This document shows positions 1 to 7,204 of a DNA stretch of 61,579 nucleotides, piece after piece. The stretch comes from Levilactobacillus humaensis. GTDB taxonomy: Bacteria; Bacillota; Bacilli; Lactobacillales; Lactobacillaceae. How positions within the stretch are numbered: the stretch's first letter is position 1; the number at the start of each line of letters is the position of its first letter. The stretch is from assembly GCF_024345185.1 (NCBI RefSeq), contig NZ_BROB01000019.1, positions 1 through 61,579 of the forward strand. Direction: 5' to 3'. A program made the position numbers and the translations under genes. A model generated the notes under the pieces. The model did not search any database, had not been told where the DNA came from, and was given only the letters and a program-made list of their open reading frames with translations.

Positions 1-78
1 ATTGGCGTACACCATTAGAGGTCTTCTGGGAACAGATGAGGTTCTAATAAGTGTTCGGATAATTCTTGCAATCTCCCG
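1..78 (+). mobile_element. Right end of an IS30-type insertion sequence (partial)
   Basis: Positions 3-47 read in frame as WRTPLEVFWEQMRF followed by a stop. This resembles the extreme C-terminus of IS30-family transposases, which typically end in a W/Y-x-TP-x-EVF motif. The following 30 bp (GTGTTCGGATAATTCTTGCA and on) sit where the terminal inverted repeat would lie. Only the tail is in the window, so the family call rests on one short motif, and the junction at about 78 is estimated from where the downstream LPXTG frame becomes continuous. Confidence 0.5.
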
Positions 79-306
79 TTTATTAAAAGTTATCAAAACA
101 AGTTTGCCGTTCAACAAAAAAGCACAAAAGACAAACTGTTACGTTCAGAAAAAATACATTCTGAGGATAAATATCAAAGTTCCCAGACGCTACCACAAAC
201 TTCCGAAAAGAAGGCTAGTTTCTCTATCTACGGTTCTGTCTTACTTTTAATCTTAAGCTCTTTCGCATTATTCAAAGAGGGAAACAACGATCATGAAAAG
301 AATTGA
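79..306 (+). pseudogene. 3' remnant of an LPXTG cell-wall-anchored surface protein
   Basis: The frame ending in TGA at 304-306 encodes a Lys/Gln/Ser-rich stretch, then LPQTSEKKAS, a hydrophobic segment (YGSVLLLILSSFALF) and a short charged tail ending KEGNNDHEKN. This is the sortase sorting signal: LPXT motif, membrane span and charged tail. There is no start codon or signal peptide, and the frame is closed upstream by stops at 16 and 37, inside the IS30-type end. The simplest reading is that the insertion sequence removed or separated the 5' part of a surface-protein gene, leaving only the anchor. It would not be translated on its own. Confidence 0.6.
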
Positions 307-397
307 GAAAATGAATCATAGTTCTTCTTTTGAATCAGAGTAATCCCTACATCAGGCTACTTTGAGACGATTTCTTGAATTTCCACATTGTCAGTCA

Positions 398-443
398 AAT
401 AGACCAGTCCGAATCGAGAAAACACGATTCGAACTGGCCTATT
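398..443 (-). terminator. Intrinsic terminator of the csoR-trxA unit, possibly bidirectional
   Basis: A long inverted repeat (TAGACCAGTCCGAATCG paired with CGATTCGAACTGGCCTA, one mismatch) lies 34 bp after the regulator stop codon. The following T run is short on either strand, so efficiency is uncertain. It may also serve the LPXTG remnant from the other side. Confidence 0.55.
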
Positions 444-476
444 TGTATGGAAAAACTTATTGCTGAATAATCCGAG

Positions 477-740
477 TTAGTGTGTCTTAACCACCAAATC
501 CAAAGCGGCTTGCAACTCCGTCTGTTGGTCATCAGTGAGTTGGTCCTGACTGACACACTGCTTGACGTTTTCGGCCACCACGACGCCCATCATCCGTTCC
601 ACACCGGAACGAACGGCGGCGAGTTGGGTCAGAATGTCCTGACAGGGACGACCTTCATCGACCATTTTTACAATTCCCTGCAGCTGGCCATCGGCCCGGT
701 GCAGGCGATTCTTCAATTGACTAGAAGTCGTTTGAACCAT
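477..740 (-). CDS. CsoR/FrmR-family regulator with Cys-Asn-Cys signature (CstR-like)
   Basis: An 87-residue all-helical DNA-binding repressor of the DUF156 (CsoR/RcnR/FrmR/CstR) family. C33, N58 and C62 have exactly the spacing of the copper ligands Cys36-His61-Cys65 of CsoR, but the central His is replaced by Asn. Loss of that His argues against Cu(I) sensing. Two retained cysteines without the His resemble the persulfide sensor CstR (family knowledge; the assignment is inference). The ATG overlaps the thioredoxin stop codon (TAATG), so the two are translationally coupled. A perfect CsoR-type dyad, ATACC-N6-GGTAT, lies in the promoter of the pair at 1106-1121, indicating autoregulation. Linked thioredoxin fits a thiol or persulfide stress role. 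Confidence 0.88.
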   Translation of the reverse strand: MVQTTSSQLKNRLHRADGQLQGIVKMVDEGRPCQDILTQLAAVRSGVERMMGVVVAENVKQCVSQDQLTDDQQTELQAALDLVVKTH

Positions 741-1066
741 TAAGCACTCACCTCAGTTAATTTTTCATCGATATACTTCTTCAATGCAGCCTTAGGATGG
801 AAACCCACGACCTTTTCCGTTGGCATACCGTTCTTGAAAACCACTAGGGAAGGAATACTCATGATTCCCAGGGACTGCGCGAGGTCTTGGTTCTGGTCCA
901 CGTCGAGGGAGGCAAATTTCACCTGGTCGCCGTATTCCTTATCCAACGCCTCTAAGACTGGCGTTTGCATCTTACAAGGCCCACACCAAGTGGCCCAAAA
1001 GTCGACAACAGTGACGGCAGTGTCGTCCCCCACGTGTTCGAAATCCTTACCGGTAATTGCTTGCAT
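740..1066 (-). CDS. trxA: Thioredoxin
   Basis: A 108-residue cytoplasmic thioredoxin. The redox-active WCGPC motif is at C28-C31, the buried Asp precedes it (VVDFWA), and the cis-proline loop is SIPSL near residue 73. Length and motif order are those of ordinary TrxA: it reduces protein disulfides using thioredoxin reductase, which is not in this window. The start follows an AAGGGG ribosome binding site. It is first gene of a two-gene unit with the CsoR-type regulator and shares its operator-controlled promoter, so this thioredoxin is probably an inducible one rather than the housekeeping copy. That conclusion is inference from context. Confidence 0.95.
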   Translation of the reverse strand: MQAITGKDFEHVGDDTAVTVVDFWATWCGPCKMQTPVLEALDKEYGDQVKFASLDVDQNQDLAQSLGIMSIPSLVVFKNGMPTEKVVGFHPKAALKKYIDEKLTEVSA

Positions 1067-1102
1067 GTCTGCGTACCCCTTTTCAAATTTGATCGTGAAA
1101 TC

Positions 1103-1131
1103 AGTATACCCCCGTAGGTATGTTTTGGCTA
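1103..1131 (-). promoter_or_regulatory. Promoter of trxA-regulator unit with CsoR-type operator
   Basis: On the minus strand TAGCCA (-35) and TATACT (-10) are separated by 17 bp. The spacer and -10 are covered by the dyad ATACCCCCGTAGGTAT (1106-1121), which matches the ATACC-N6-GGTAT half-site layout of CsoR-family operators. Repressor bound here would block RNA polymerase, explaining autoregulation of the downstream pair. Confidence 0.8.
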
Positions 1132-1188
1132 GGGTTTTGCATTTTTATTGATTTACTTTCATGTTAAATAATGGCTGCGAAGTGCTCT

Positions 1189-1344
1189 GCCGCGCCTTCC
1201 GGGCGGTGTCTAGGAGGCTGGAACGCCGTGGGCACGTTGGGAAGCCAAAGAGCGGTCTTCCCAAGCGGCCTGATTGTAAGGCGGCCAAAAACGCCACCTA
1301 ACAATCACGACACGGCTGAGCCTCCCAGCCACCACCCTCCAGGC
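1189..1344 (-). repeat. Family-1 structured repeat, copy A (short class)
   Basis: Read on the minus strand it has the family order: closing stem (AGGCT paired with AGCCT), GTGTCG, the P3 hairpin GATTGTTAGG/CCTTACAATC, and the P5 hairpin GGGAAG-ACCGCTCTTTGG-CTTCCC. It lacks the P4 hairpin. It forms a divergent pair with copy B, with a 236-bp spacer that has no gene I can recognise. It lies just upstream of the trxA promoter. Confidence 0.85.
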
Positions 1345-1580
1345 TGACACTAGAGTCACTTCGAAAACTTGCTGGTTCCAACCATAAACATATCTCCGTG
1401 GTCGCTTGATTTCCCCGACATTGTACTTGACTAGCCAACTCAAGACTTGGAAGAGTAACACCGAAACCACGATTTTCACAGCTCATTGAACGTCGGCACA
1501 CAACCGACAAAAACACAGAGGTCACACATCATCCATTCTGAAGAACCGTGCACGACTCGATATTTGGCAACGACTATTCC

Positions 1581-1763
1581 CAGCCGGAGGGGCCAGGGTC
1601 GGAGCCCTGTGTCGGGGCTGTTTGGTCGGCGATCCTGCCGGCCTTACAGCCCGGGACGTCGCTAAGACCCACGCTTTTGGTGGGGCTTAGCGCGAGTCCG
1701 AAGACCGCCCTTTGGCTTCGGGCGTGCCCCACAGGACGTAGACCCTGGCCACCGCAGGCGGCC
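1581..1763 (+). repeat. Family-1 structured repeat, copy B
   Basis: Closing stem GGCCAGGGTC/GACCCTGGCC, inner stem CCTGTG/CACAGG, P3 hairpin GGCTGT..ACAGCC with CGGC/GCCG tip, P4 hairpin GCTAAGACCCAC/GTGGGGCTTAGC and P5 hairpin CCGAAG/CTTCGG. It is the plus partner of copy A. It lies 3' of nox in antisense orientation to that gene. Confidence 0.9.
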
Positions 1764-1824
1764 CAATACTCACAAGATCAAAAAAACCGAGACACTAGGT
1801 CCCGGCTCAAAGATTCAAATCAAA

Positions 1825-3225
1825 TTAAGCTTCCTCTGGGTCCTTGTCGACACCAGCGGTCAGGCGTGGATGGTTGTTTCCACGTTTCGTTTCCTTTTCC
1901 ACGGCCTGTTGGGCTACCAAGTTCAGGTAGTTGAATGGGTCGTCGAAGTTGGGATTGAACAGCATATCAACGAAGGCCAAGTCATCAATCGTGTTGCGGT
2001 TTTGAATCGCAATCGAGATGGCGTTAGCGGACTGGGCAACTTCATGCTTACTGAAGAATTGGGCCCCTAAGATCCGCCGATTCTTCCGGTTGTAGACCAG
2101 GTTAATCGTCAGGTCGTCAGTCGTTGGCATATAGCTTGGCCGCCAAGTACCATTAAAGGTGACTTGGTCGGCATCAAAGCCGGCGTTCAAGGCATGGTCG
2201 ATGGTCAATCCGGTTGAAGCTAACGTCCGACCGAAGATGACCATAGCTGATGTGGCTTGTGTCCCCATGTACTTTTGGATATTCCCAAACACGTTGATCC
2301 CGGCCAACATCCCTTGACGAACGGCGTTGGTGGCAAGTGGCGTGTAAGCTGGCTTACCCGTTGGGTTGAAGTTAACGACACTGGCGTCCCCACAGGCAAA
2401 GATGTCTGGGTTTGACGTTTGCACGTAATCATTAATGATGATCGCGCCTTGCTTGTTCATTTCAACCTGACCCCGTAAGAGTTCGGTGTTTGGCACGAAC
2501 CCGGTACAGACCACGGCTAAGTCGGCCGTGAAGTCGCCGTTCGTGGTTTCGATAACCAGTTCGCCATCGTCATTCCCAGTAAAGGAAGTGACCCGCCGAT
2601 CTAAGAGCACTTTGACCCCCTCATCGGTAAGGATGCTGACGATGTGATCTGAGAGCCCCTTGTCGACGTAGTGGTTCAAGATGATATCACGGGATTGAAT
2701 CAACTGAACGTCGTGACCCGTCCGTGCATAGCTTTCAGCCAATTCGGTTCCGATATAGCCGGCCCCGATGATGGCAATCCGCTTGTTGTTCTTAGCGGCC
2801 TTGTCGATGGCAATGGCTTGTTCGTAATTCTTACATAACATGACCTTGTCTTCGTCGATCCCAAAGATTGGTGGGACCGTCACCGTTGACCCAGTGGCCA
2901 TAATTAATTTGTCATAGGTATCCGTCTTCATGTCCCCAGAGTCCATATCGACCACTTGAACGGTCTTGTTCTCGGAATCAATCTTGATGACGTTGTGACG
3001 CGTCAACACCTTTGCCCCAGCTTCGGTTAATTGCTCCGGGGAAGAATAAAACATGTCTTCTAGATGTTTGACTTGTCCGTCTAGGAACAGAGAAATCCCA
3101 CAAGACAGAAAAGAAACATTCGTATGCCGTTCATAAATGGTAACTTCCGTTTCTGGATGATCTTGTAAAATTTGTAACGCTGCATTAGTACCAGCGTGTG
3201 TACTACCAACAATGATGACTTTCAT
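1825..3225 (-). CDS. nox: NADH oxidase, water-forming type (flavoprotein)
   Basis: A 466-residue enzyme of the pyridine-nucleotide disulfide oxidoreductase superfamily, Nox/CoA-disulfide reductase branch. The N-terminal FAD-binding motif appears as GSTHAG (residues 7-12). The single redox cysteine is C42 in SFLSCGI, the NADH-binding motif GAGYIGTELAESY is near 155, and the second FAD motif CGDASVV is near 280. The C-terminal dimerisation domain is complete. The usual reaction is 2 NADH + O2 to 2 NAD+ + 2 H2O in the cytoplasm, regenerating NAD+ in aerated fermentative cells. The start has a strong AGGAGGG site 4 nt upstream. Peroxide-forming or CoA-disulfide activity cannot be excluded from sequence. 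Confidence 0.9.
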   Translation of the reverse strand: MKVIIVGSTHAGTNAALQILQDHPETEVTIYERHTNVSFLSCGISLFLDGQVKHLEDMFYSSPEQLTEAGAKVLTRHNVIKIDSENKTVQVVDMDSGDMKTDTYDKLIMATGSTVTVPPIFGIDEDKVMLCKNYEQAIAIDKAAKNNKRIAIIGAGYIGTELAESYARTGHDVQLIQSRDIILNHYVDKGLSDHIVSILTDEGVKVLLDRRVTSFTGNDDGELVIETTNGDFTADLAVVCTGFVPNTELLRGQVEMNKQGAIIINDYVQTSNPDIFACGDASVVNFNPTGKPAYTPLATNAVRQGMLAGINVFGNIQKYMGTQATSAMVIFGRTLASTGLTIDHALNAGFDADQVTFNGTWRPSYMPTTDDLTINLVYNRKNRRILGAQFFSKHEVAQSANAISIAIQNRNTIDDLAFVDMLFNPNFDDPFNYLNLVAQQAVEKETKRGNNHPRLTAGVDKDPEEA

Positions 3226-3711
3226 GTTTACCCTCCTACACGAAAAACGATTCTACCGCTAGTCTACTTGAAAGTTAGCGAAAGATAAATGACTTCGTCT
3301 TGAAAAACATTAAAATAGCCGTTATTTCCTCACACTTCCTTGAAAATGACGGCATCATGTGCAACTTACACATAAATTTTAGCTTAGAATCTGAGAATTG
3401 GTCTGAACCGTTTTAGCTACAAATCCCGGTATGACACGGTTTCAGCGTTATTACATGAATATTTGTATTGCAAGCTTCATGATCGGCCCACACACCGGCC
3501 GTCGATACCATGACCGATCTACCCCCTTGCCAAAATGGAGATTTTTCAAGCGTTTTCATCGCAATTTGTTCTTGCCATTTATCGCGTGATAATGGCAATT
3601 AGTAACTGTTTGTCGCCGTTAATCAACCTCACCTAAACTGTGATAGGTTCTCCCCTAAATTTCCGGCAAAGTTAATTATCTAGCCACTTTTTCAAAAGAG
3701 TTACATTTTGC
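3226..3711. other. Intergenic region upstream of nox, no gene seen
   Basis: This stretch must hold the nox promoter on the minus strand (TAGAAT is a possible -10 at about 60 bp upstream), but I could not find a convincing -35. A short open frame on the minus strand at 3413-3598 has no ribosome binding site and no recognisable features. Nothing else stands out. Confidence 0.4.
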
Positions 3712-3746
3712 TTGCTAACAAACTGGCCGGTGATTATGATTAACAC

Positions 3747-3897
3747 TAGTTAGTTCGCGATACGTTCTGACCTTAAGCACTGTGATAGAAGTTAGGAATC
3801 ACTGTCTATAGATGCACTCCCCCCAAAACAAGTGATTTATTAACAGATTCCTAAATATGGCCCTAAGCAATCCGCATGTTGCTTGGGGCTTTTCTTT
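3747..3897 (+). ncRNA. Predicted C-rich small RNA 1
   Basis: There is no open frame, but the strand has its own promoter, TTGCTA (3712-3717), a 17-bp spacer and TATGAT (3735-3740). An orphan terminator ends the unit (GCCCTAAGCAA/TTGCTTGGGGC followed by TTTTCTTTT, 3858-3900). Between them lie a GTGAT/ATCAC hairpin and an unpaired GCACTCCCCCCAAA motif at 3814-3827. The motif recurs in small RNA 2, and C-rich single-stranded loops are typical of Gram-positive regulatory RNAs that block ribosome binding sites. Transcript ends are predicted, not shown. Confidence 0.55.
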
Positions 3898-3908
3898 TGC
3901 CTTTTTTC

Positions 3909-3935
3909 AAAAAAAAGACACCCCTGAAGGATGCC
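3909..3935 (-). terminator. Terminator of the DedA gene
   Basis: On the minus strand GGCATCC-TTCA-GGGGTGTC is followed by eight T residues. The stem begins inside the stop codon of the upstream gene. Confidence 0.75.
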
Positions 3936-4570
3936 TAAGCCCGTTGACGCCAAGACGTCACGCCGCGTCTGACCACGACGGGAACCGCCATCAGCACCAA
4001 GAATAACCAGGTGAAGTTCTGACGAATAAACGGGGTATTGCCGAAGAAGTACCCGACCGCACAACAACTAAAGACCCATAAGAAACTGCCGATGAGGTTG
4101 TAGATCCGAAATTGCCGCCAGGCCATGTCTGCCGTCCCCGCCATGATGGGAACGAAGAGGCCCACGAAGGGGATGAAACGCCCAATTAACAAGGTTTCGC
4201 CTTCGTTGTTGGTAAAGGCCGTCGTGGCCTCCGCCACCTTCTGATCGGGCAGCCGGGCAATGAGCTTGGCTTGCCGGTCATGCCAGCGAATGGTACTCAG
4301 GTACTTAATGACCGAGCCCAGGGTGGCGGCCATCGTAAACATCACGATCAGCCACCAGATATTCAACCGCGACTCTGGCGCGGCCGCAATCGATCCCGCC
4401 ATAAACAGGAGTGATTGGCCGGGGATAAAGGAAAAGATCAGCATCCCCGACTCTAAAAATATTAAGAAGAACAGCACCGGGTAGATGCCGGTCCCTAACT
4501 GATTGGTTAGGGGCACCAGCACACTCAGTGGATGCCAAATGATCGCCCAAATCTCAGCGAGTAACGTCAT
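3935..4570 (-). CDS. DedA family membrane protein (VTT domain)
   Basis: A 211-residue integral membrane protein of the DedA/SNARE-associated family. It shows the conserved FxxSxxPGxxLL region as FSFIPGQSLLFMAGS, a basic loop, and the RFIPFVGLFVPIMAG segment with its conserved arginine and proline. About five membrane spans are visible. Family members move undecaprenyl phosphate or phosphatidylethanolamine lipids across the membrane or support membrane homeostasis; the substrate here is unknown. The ATG at 4570 is chosen over one 39 bp upstream because GGAGG sits 7 nt before it. It is flanked on both sides by predicted small RNAs on the opposite strand. Confidence 0.9.
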   Translation of the reverse strand: MTLLAEIWAIIWHPLSVLVPLTNQLGTGIYPVLFFLIFLESGMLIFSFIPGQSLLFMAGSIAAAPESRLNIWWLIVMFTMAATLGSVIKYLSTIRWHDRQAKLIARLPDQKVAEATTAFTNNEGETLLIGRFIPFVGLFVPIMAGTADMAWRQFRIYNLIGSFLWVFSCCAVGYFFGNTPFIRQNFTWLFLVLMAVPVVVRRGVTSWRQRA

Positions 4571-5139
4571 GCCACAACCTCCATCGCTAATTGGGGTAAA
4601 ATCCCTCAAATTAGCCGAACATCTATAAACAATTAACAGGTGATTATTGTAACTTTAATCGCGACAAATAGCCAAATTTCAGTCTTTTCCAGGGACAAAA
4701 TCACCAATAATAGTCAAGCCGCCAAACAATTACATGGTTCATCAAGTCAGGTGACACGGTCTTGTCAGGCTGCCAACTGCGACCAGACTTTAACGAAACC
4801 TATTTCCGAACAACGGTCAACCCCTACTGGTAAAATCCAGCGGCAGGTCATGCCTCACAGCGTCGAAAGTGTCGCTAAGTCCCGTCCTTTCTATCCCGTA
4901 GGTCTATTATACGGTTATTTTCAACAAAGTCGGTGACTATTTTTCCAGATAAAACGACCGCCGATTATTTTCCAGCGGCCGTCAACCCTTATCAAATGGG
5001 CGTTAAATTCAGTTATACCCTACGCAAATTACGCTAATATTTGTGCCCCAACATTTTTTAGCAACTCGCTAATTTAGGCCCGCGAAGTGGCTTAATTACG
5101 CCCCTTCCCAGTTATTAGTAAATTTATGAAACCAATCAA
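4571..5139. other. Intergenic region between the DedA gene and small RNA 2
   Basis: This holds the DedA promoter (not resolved). A 98-codon open frame on the plus strand (4640-4936) has no ribosome binding site, a residue composition unlike a folded protein and no recognisable motif, so it is not called. Nothing else was recognised. Confidence 0.4.
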
Positions 5140-5174
5140 TTGCGCCTAATCTTGCCAGGGGTTACACTACAAGC

Positions 5175-5322
5175 AAGTTAGTAGCAACGACGCTACTAGC
5201 TGAGTTGCATCAATTCTTATTACTCTTTTTTACGAGCAGCAATTAGCACTCCCCCAAAGTTTCTAAGAAACCTGCTCGTATCCCCCCTCAAGCCGCGATA
5301 GCTCGATATCGTGGCTTTTTTT
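5175..5322 (+). ncRNA. Predicted C-rich small RNA 2
   Basis: A promoter-like TTGCGC (5140-5145), 17-bp spacer and TACACT (5163-5168) precede a non-coding unit. Hairpin 1 is TAGTAGC/GCTACTA (5179-5198). Hairpin 2 is TACGAGCAG/CTGCTCGTA (5231-5280), whose 32-nt loop exposes GCACTCCCCCAAAG. A second C-rich single-stranded run (TCCCCCCTC, 5281-5289) follows. The terminator AGCCGCGATA/TATCGTGGCT has seven T residues. The exposed motif is shared with small RNA 1 about 1.4 kb away. No Shine-Dalgarno or open frame lies within. Confidence 0.65.
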
Positions 5323-5565
5323 GTGTCATCGGAGAGGGGTCGCAGAAATCATGGATTAGCTAGTAGAACCGCTTAACAGGGCCTGTCAGCTGCCCAGACC
5401 CCTAACCGCCAGATTTAGCCTAACTGATGGAGCACAAACACAGCATCTATTGCGACTCGAAAATGTCGTCGATTAGCTTGCCCGTTTCAGTTTCATCAGT
5501 CCAGTTAGGAAACTATCCTCCTCAACCAGGGTGTGGAGAAACCGGTGTTGATTTCTCCACAAGTG

Positions 5566-5721
5566 TAGCCGGAGGTGCCCAGCTAGGGGGCTCAGCCGTG
5601 TCGTGATTGTAAGGTGGCGTTCTTTGCCGCCTTACAATCAGGCCGCTTGGGGAGACCGCTCTTCGGCTCCCCAACGTGCCCACCGCGTTCCAGCCCCCTA
5701 GCTGGGCGCCGGGAGGCGGCC
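5566..5721 (+). repeat. Family-1 structured repeat, copy C (short class)
   Basis: The closing stem GGTGCCCAGCTAGGGGGCT pairs with AGCCCCCTAGCTGGGCGCC. P3 is fully paired (GATTGTAAGG/CCTTACAATC) and P5 is GGGGAG-ACCGCTCTTCGG-CTCCCC. Relative to copy A, the P5 stem changes GGGAAG/CTTCCC to GGGGAG/CTCCCC, a compensated change. Single copy, 23 bp from the 3' end of the DegV gene. Confidence 0.9.
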
Positions 5722-5744
5722 TTCACCGCCTCTAAACGACAATT

Positions 5745-6599
5745 TTAGTCCAACACCTGAACGCCAACGCCAATCAGCCCCGGCCCAGTGTGCACCCCAA
5801 GTGCGGGTGACACATCCCCGGCATACCAGTCCACCACGTTCGGATGGGCGGCTTTTAAGGCCGTTAAAACGCGTTCTCGCAGGTCCGGGTCGGCTCCGTC
5901 ACAGACGGCCACGTTAACCCGTTTAGCGGTACCAATGGCGTCATTAACTAGGTCTAACAGCTTGCCTAGCGTCCGCTTGGTCCCGCGAACCTTGGCGATA
6001 GGATAGTAAATCCCCTCTTCATCACACGAAATAATTGGTTTCACATTTAATAGGGTTCCGGCCATGCCGGCCACCTTACCGATTCGGCCACCCGCCTGCA
6101 GGTACTTCAGGGATGGCACGTAGAAGAAGACCTTGGTCTGAGCGGTCACCCGCTCCACCTCCGCCACAATCTCATCGAAAGACTTGCCGGCGTCACGGAG
6201 TTGCGCCGCATAAATGGCCGCAAACCCACTGCCGATTCCGACGCTACGGGTATTGATGACATGCACCGTCAGATCGGTATCCGCCGCCAACAGTTGCGTC
6301 TCCTGGTAGGTCCCGGACAGTGCCGCCGAGATACAGACCGCAATCACGTGGGTGTAGCCGGACTCCTGAATCCGCTCCAGAGCATCCATAATGTGCTTGC
6401 CGGTGGGACTCGCCGTGGTGGCCTTCTCATTGGCTTGACGCCGATAGAATTCGGTTGGGGTGATGGTGACGCGATCCTCATAAGCCCGGTCGCGGAAAAT
6501 CACGTTCATGGGCATTAACGCCATGTCCGCGGCTTCAAGGACGGCGGCCGGAACATCAGAACATGAGTCTACCAAAATGGCAATCTTTTCTTGTGACAT
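5745..6599 (-). CDS. DegV family fatty-acid-binding protein (FakB-like)
   Basis: A 284-residue two-domain DegV protein. The N-terminal SCSDVP motif, the TTASPTG stretch near residue 62 and SAALSGTYQ near 92 form the fatty-acid carboxylate pocket in this family. The C-terminal domain carries the RIGKVAGMAGTLLNVKPI segment. Such proteins bind a free fatty acid and present it to the kinase FakA for phosphorylation before entry into phospholipids. FakA is not in the window. Complete length; a likely single-gene unit with copy C of the structured repeat just behind it. The lipid preference cannot be read from sequence. Confidence 0.92.
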   Translation of the reverse strand: MSQEKIAILVDSCSDVPAAVLEAADMALMPMNVIFRDRAYEDRVTITPTEFYRRQANEKATTASPTGKHIMDALERIQESGYTHVIAVCISAALSGTYQETQLLAADTDLTVHVINTRSVGIGSGFAAIYAAQLRDAGKSFDEIVAEVERVTAQTKVFFYVPSLKYLQAGGRIGKVAGMAGTLLNVKPIISCDEEGIYYPIAKVRGTKRTLGKLLDLVNDAIGTAKRVNVAVCDGADPDLRERVLTALKAAHPNVVDWYAGDVSPALGVHTGPGLIGVGVQVLD

Positions 6600-6970
6600 G
6601 ACTGTTACCTCGTTTCTCCTAGTATCGTTCTTGGATAATAATCGTAATTATAACGCAATTACCTAGTTATTGAAACTAGATCATCTGTTGTTTGTTCTGG
6701 AAGTCCCTTTACCAAGCAGTAAATTTGCCTTCGCCAAACCGGCTAATTCGATAGTTTCCCCCTATACTAAGTGCAATCAAAAAATATTTTGGCCAGCATC
6801 TATCAATTTTCGCCAATTCAGGTATTCGTTCTTTCTATTCGTTTAAGGTGATTTGACTGTCGGGACTCCCCTCACCGACAAACGCAACGACCACGTCTGG
6901 CAACCATGAAACCGGAATCAGAAATATTTTGGTTGTCACAACAACCGTAAATCATGGGTGACTTAAAAGA
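6600..6970. other. Intergenic region between the DegV gene and mntH regulatory region
   Basis: AT-rich sequence carrying the DegV promoter on the minus strand. No open frame with a ribosome binding site and no hairpin of note were found. Confidence 0.4.
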
Positions 6971-7051
6971 CAACATTTTATAAACATAAATGTTTGGGTA
7001 CCCAAAATTAACGCCCCTCAAGGTTGACATTGCGGCTCAATAGCCTATACT
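6971..7051 (+). promoter_or_regulatory. mntH promoter with upstream palindromes
   Basis: TTGACA (7024-7029) and TATACT (7046-7051) with a 16-bp spacer form a near-consensus promoter. Just upstream are the perfect 14-bp palindrome TTTGGGTACCCAAA (6993-7006) and the inverted repeat AACATTT-N9-AAATGTT. The first resembles DtxR/MntR-type dyads and would be a plausible manganese-dependent operator; which regulator binds is inference. Confidence 0.7.
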
Positions 7052-7057
7052 TACGAA

Positions 7058-7204
7058 TGGAATCAAAGTCTGTCGTACGACCCAGTCTCACGTAATTGCA
7101 CTTATTTGCACCGTTTCGACTGGGACTTCTCCGGACTTTATAGGAAAGACAGAAGTCACTCGACTGCCTGAATTTCTAAGCCAATAGAAAAGAGGGATTT
7201 TTTT
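7058..7204 (+). promoter_or_regulatory. Structured 5' leader of mntH
   Basis: About 145 nt separate the predicted start site from the ATG. The leader can form CCCAGTC/GACTGGG (near 7082 and 7120) and ACTTCT/AGAAGT stems. It does not show the conserved sequence of the yybP-ykoY manganese riboswitch, so no class is assigned. Confidence 0.4.

Noticed and set aside
1210-1934. Several open frames of 60-130 codons across repeat copies A and B
   Set aside because: They are translations of the structured repeats on either strand, have no ribosome sites and recur as similar frames at other repeat copies.
4640-4936. 98-codon plus-strand frame
   Set aside because: No ribosome binding site, no hydrophobic core or motif, composition like random sequence.
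7058-7204. yybP-ykoY manganese riboswitch before mntH
   Set aside because: The conserved loop sequences of that class are not present.
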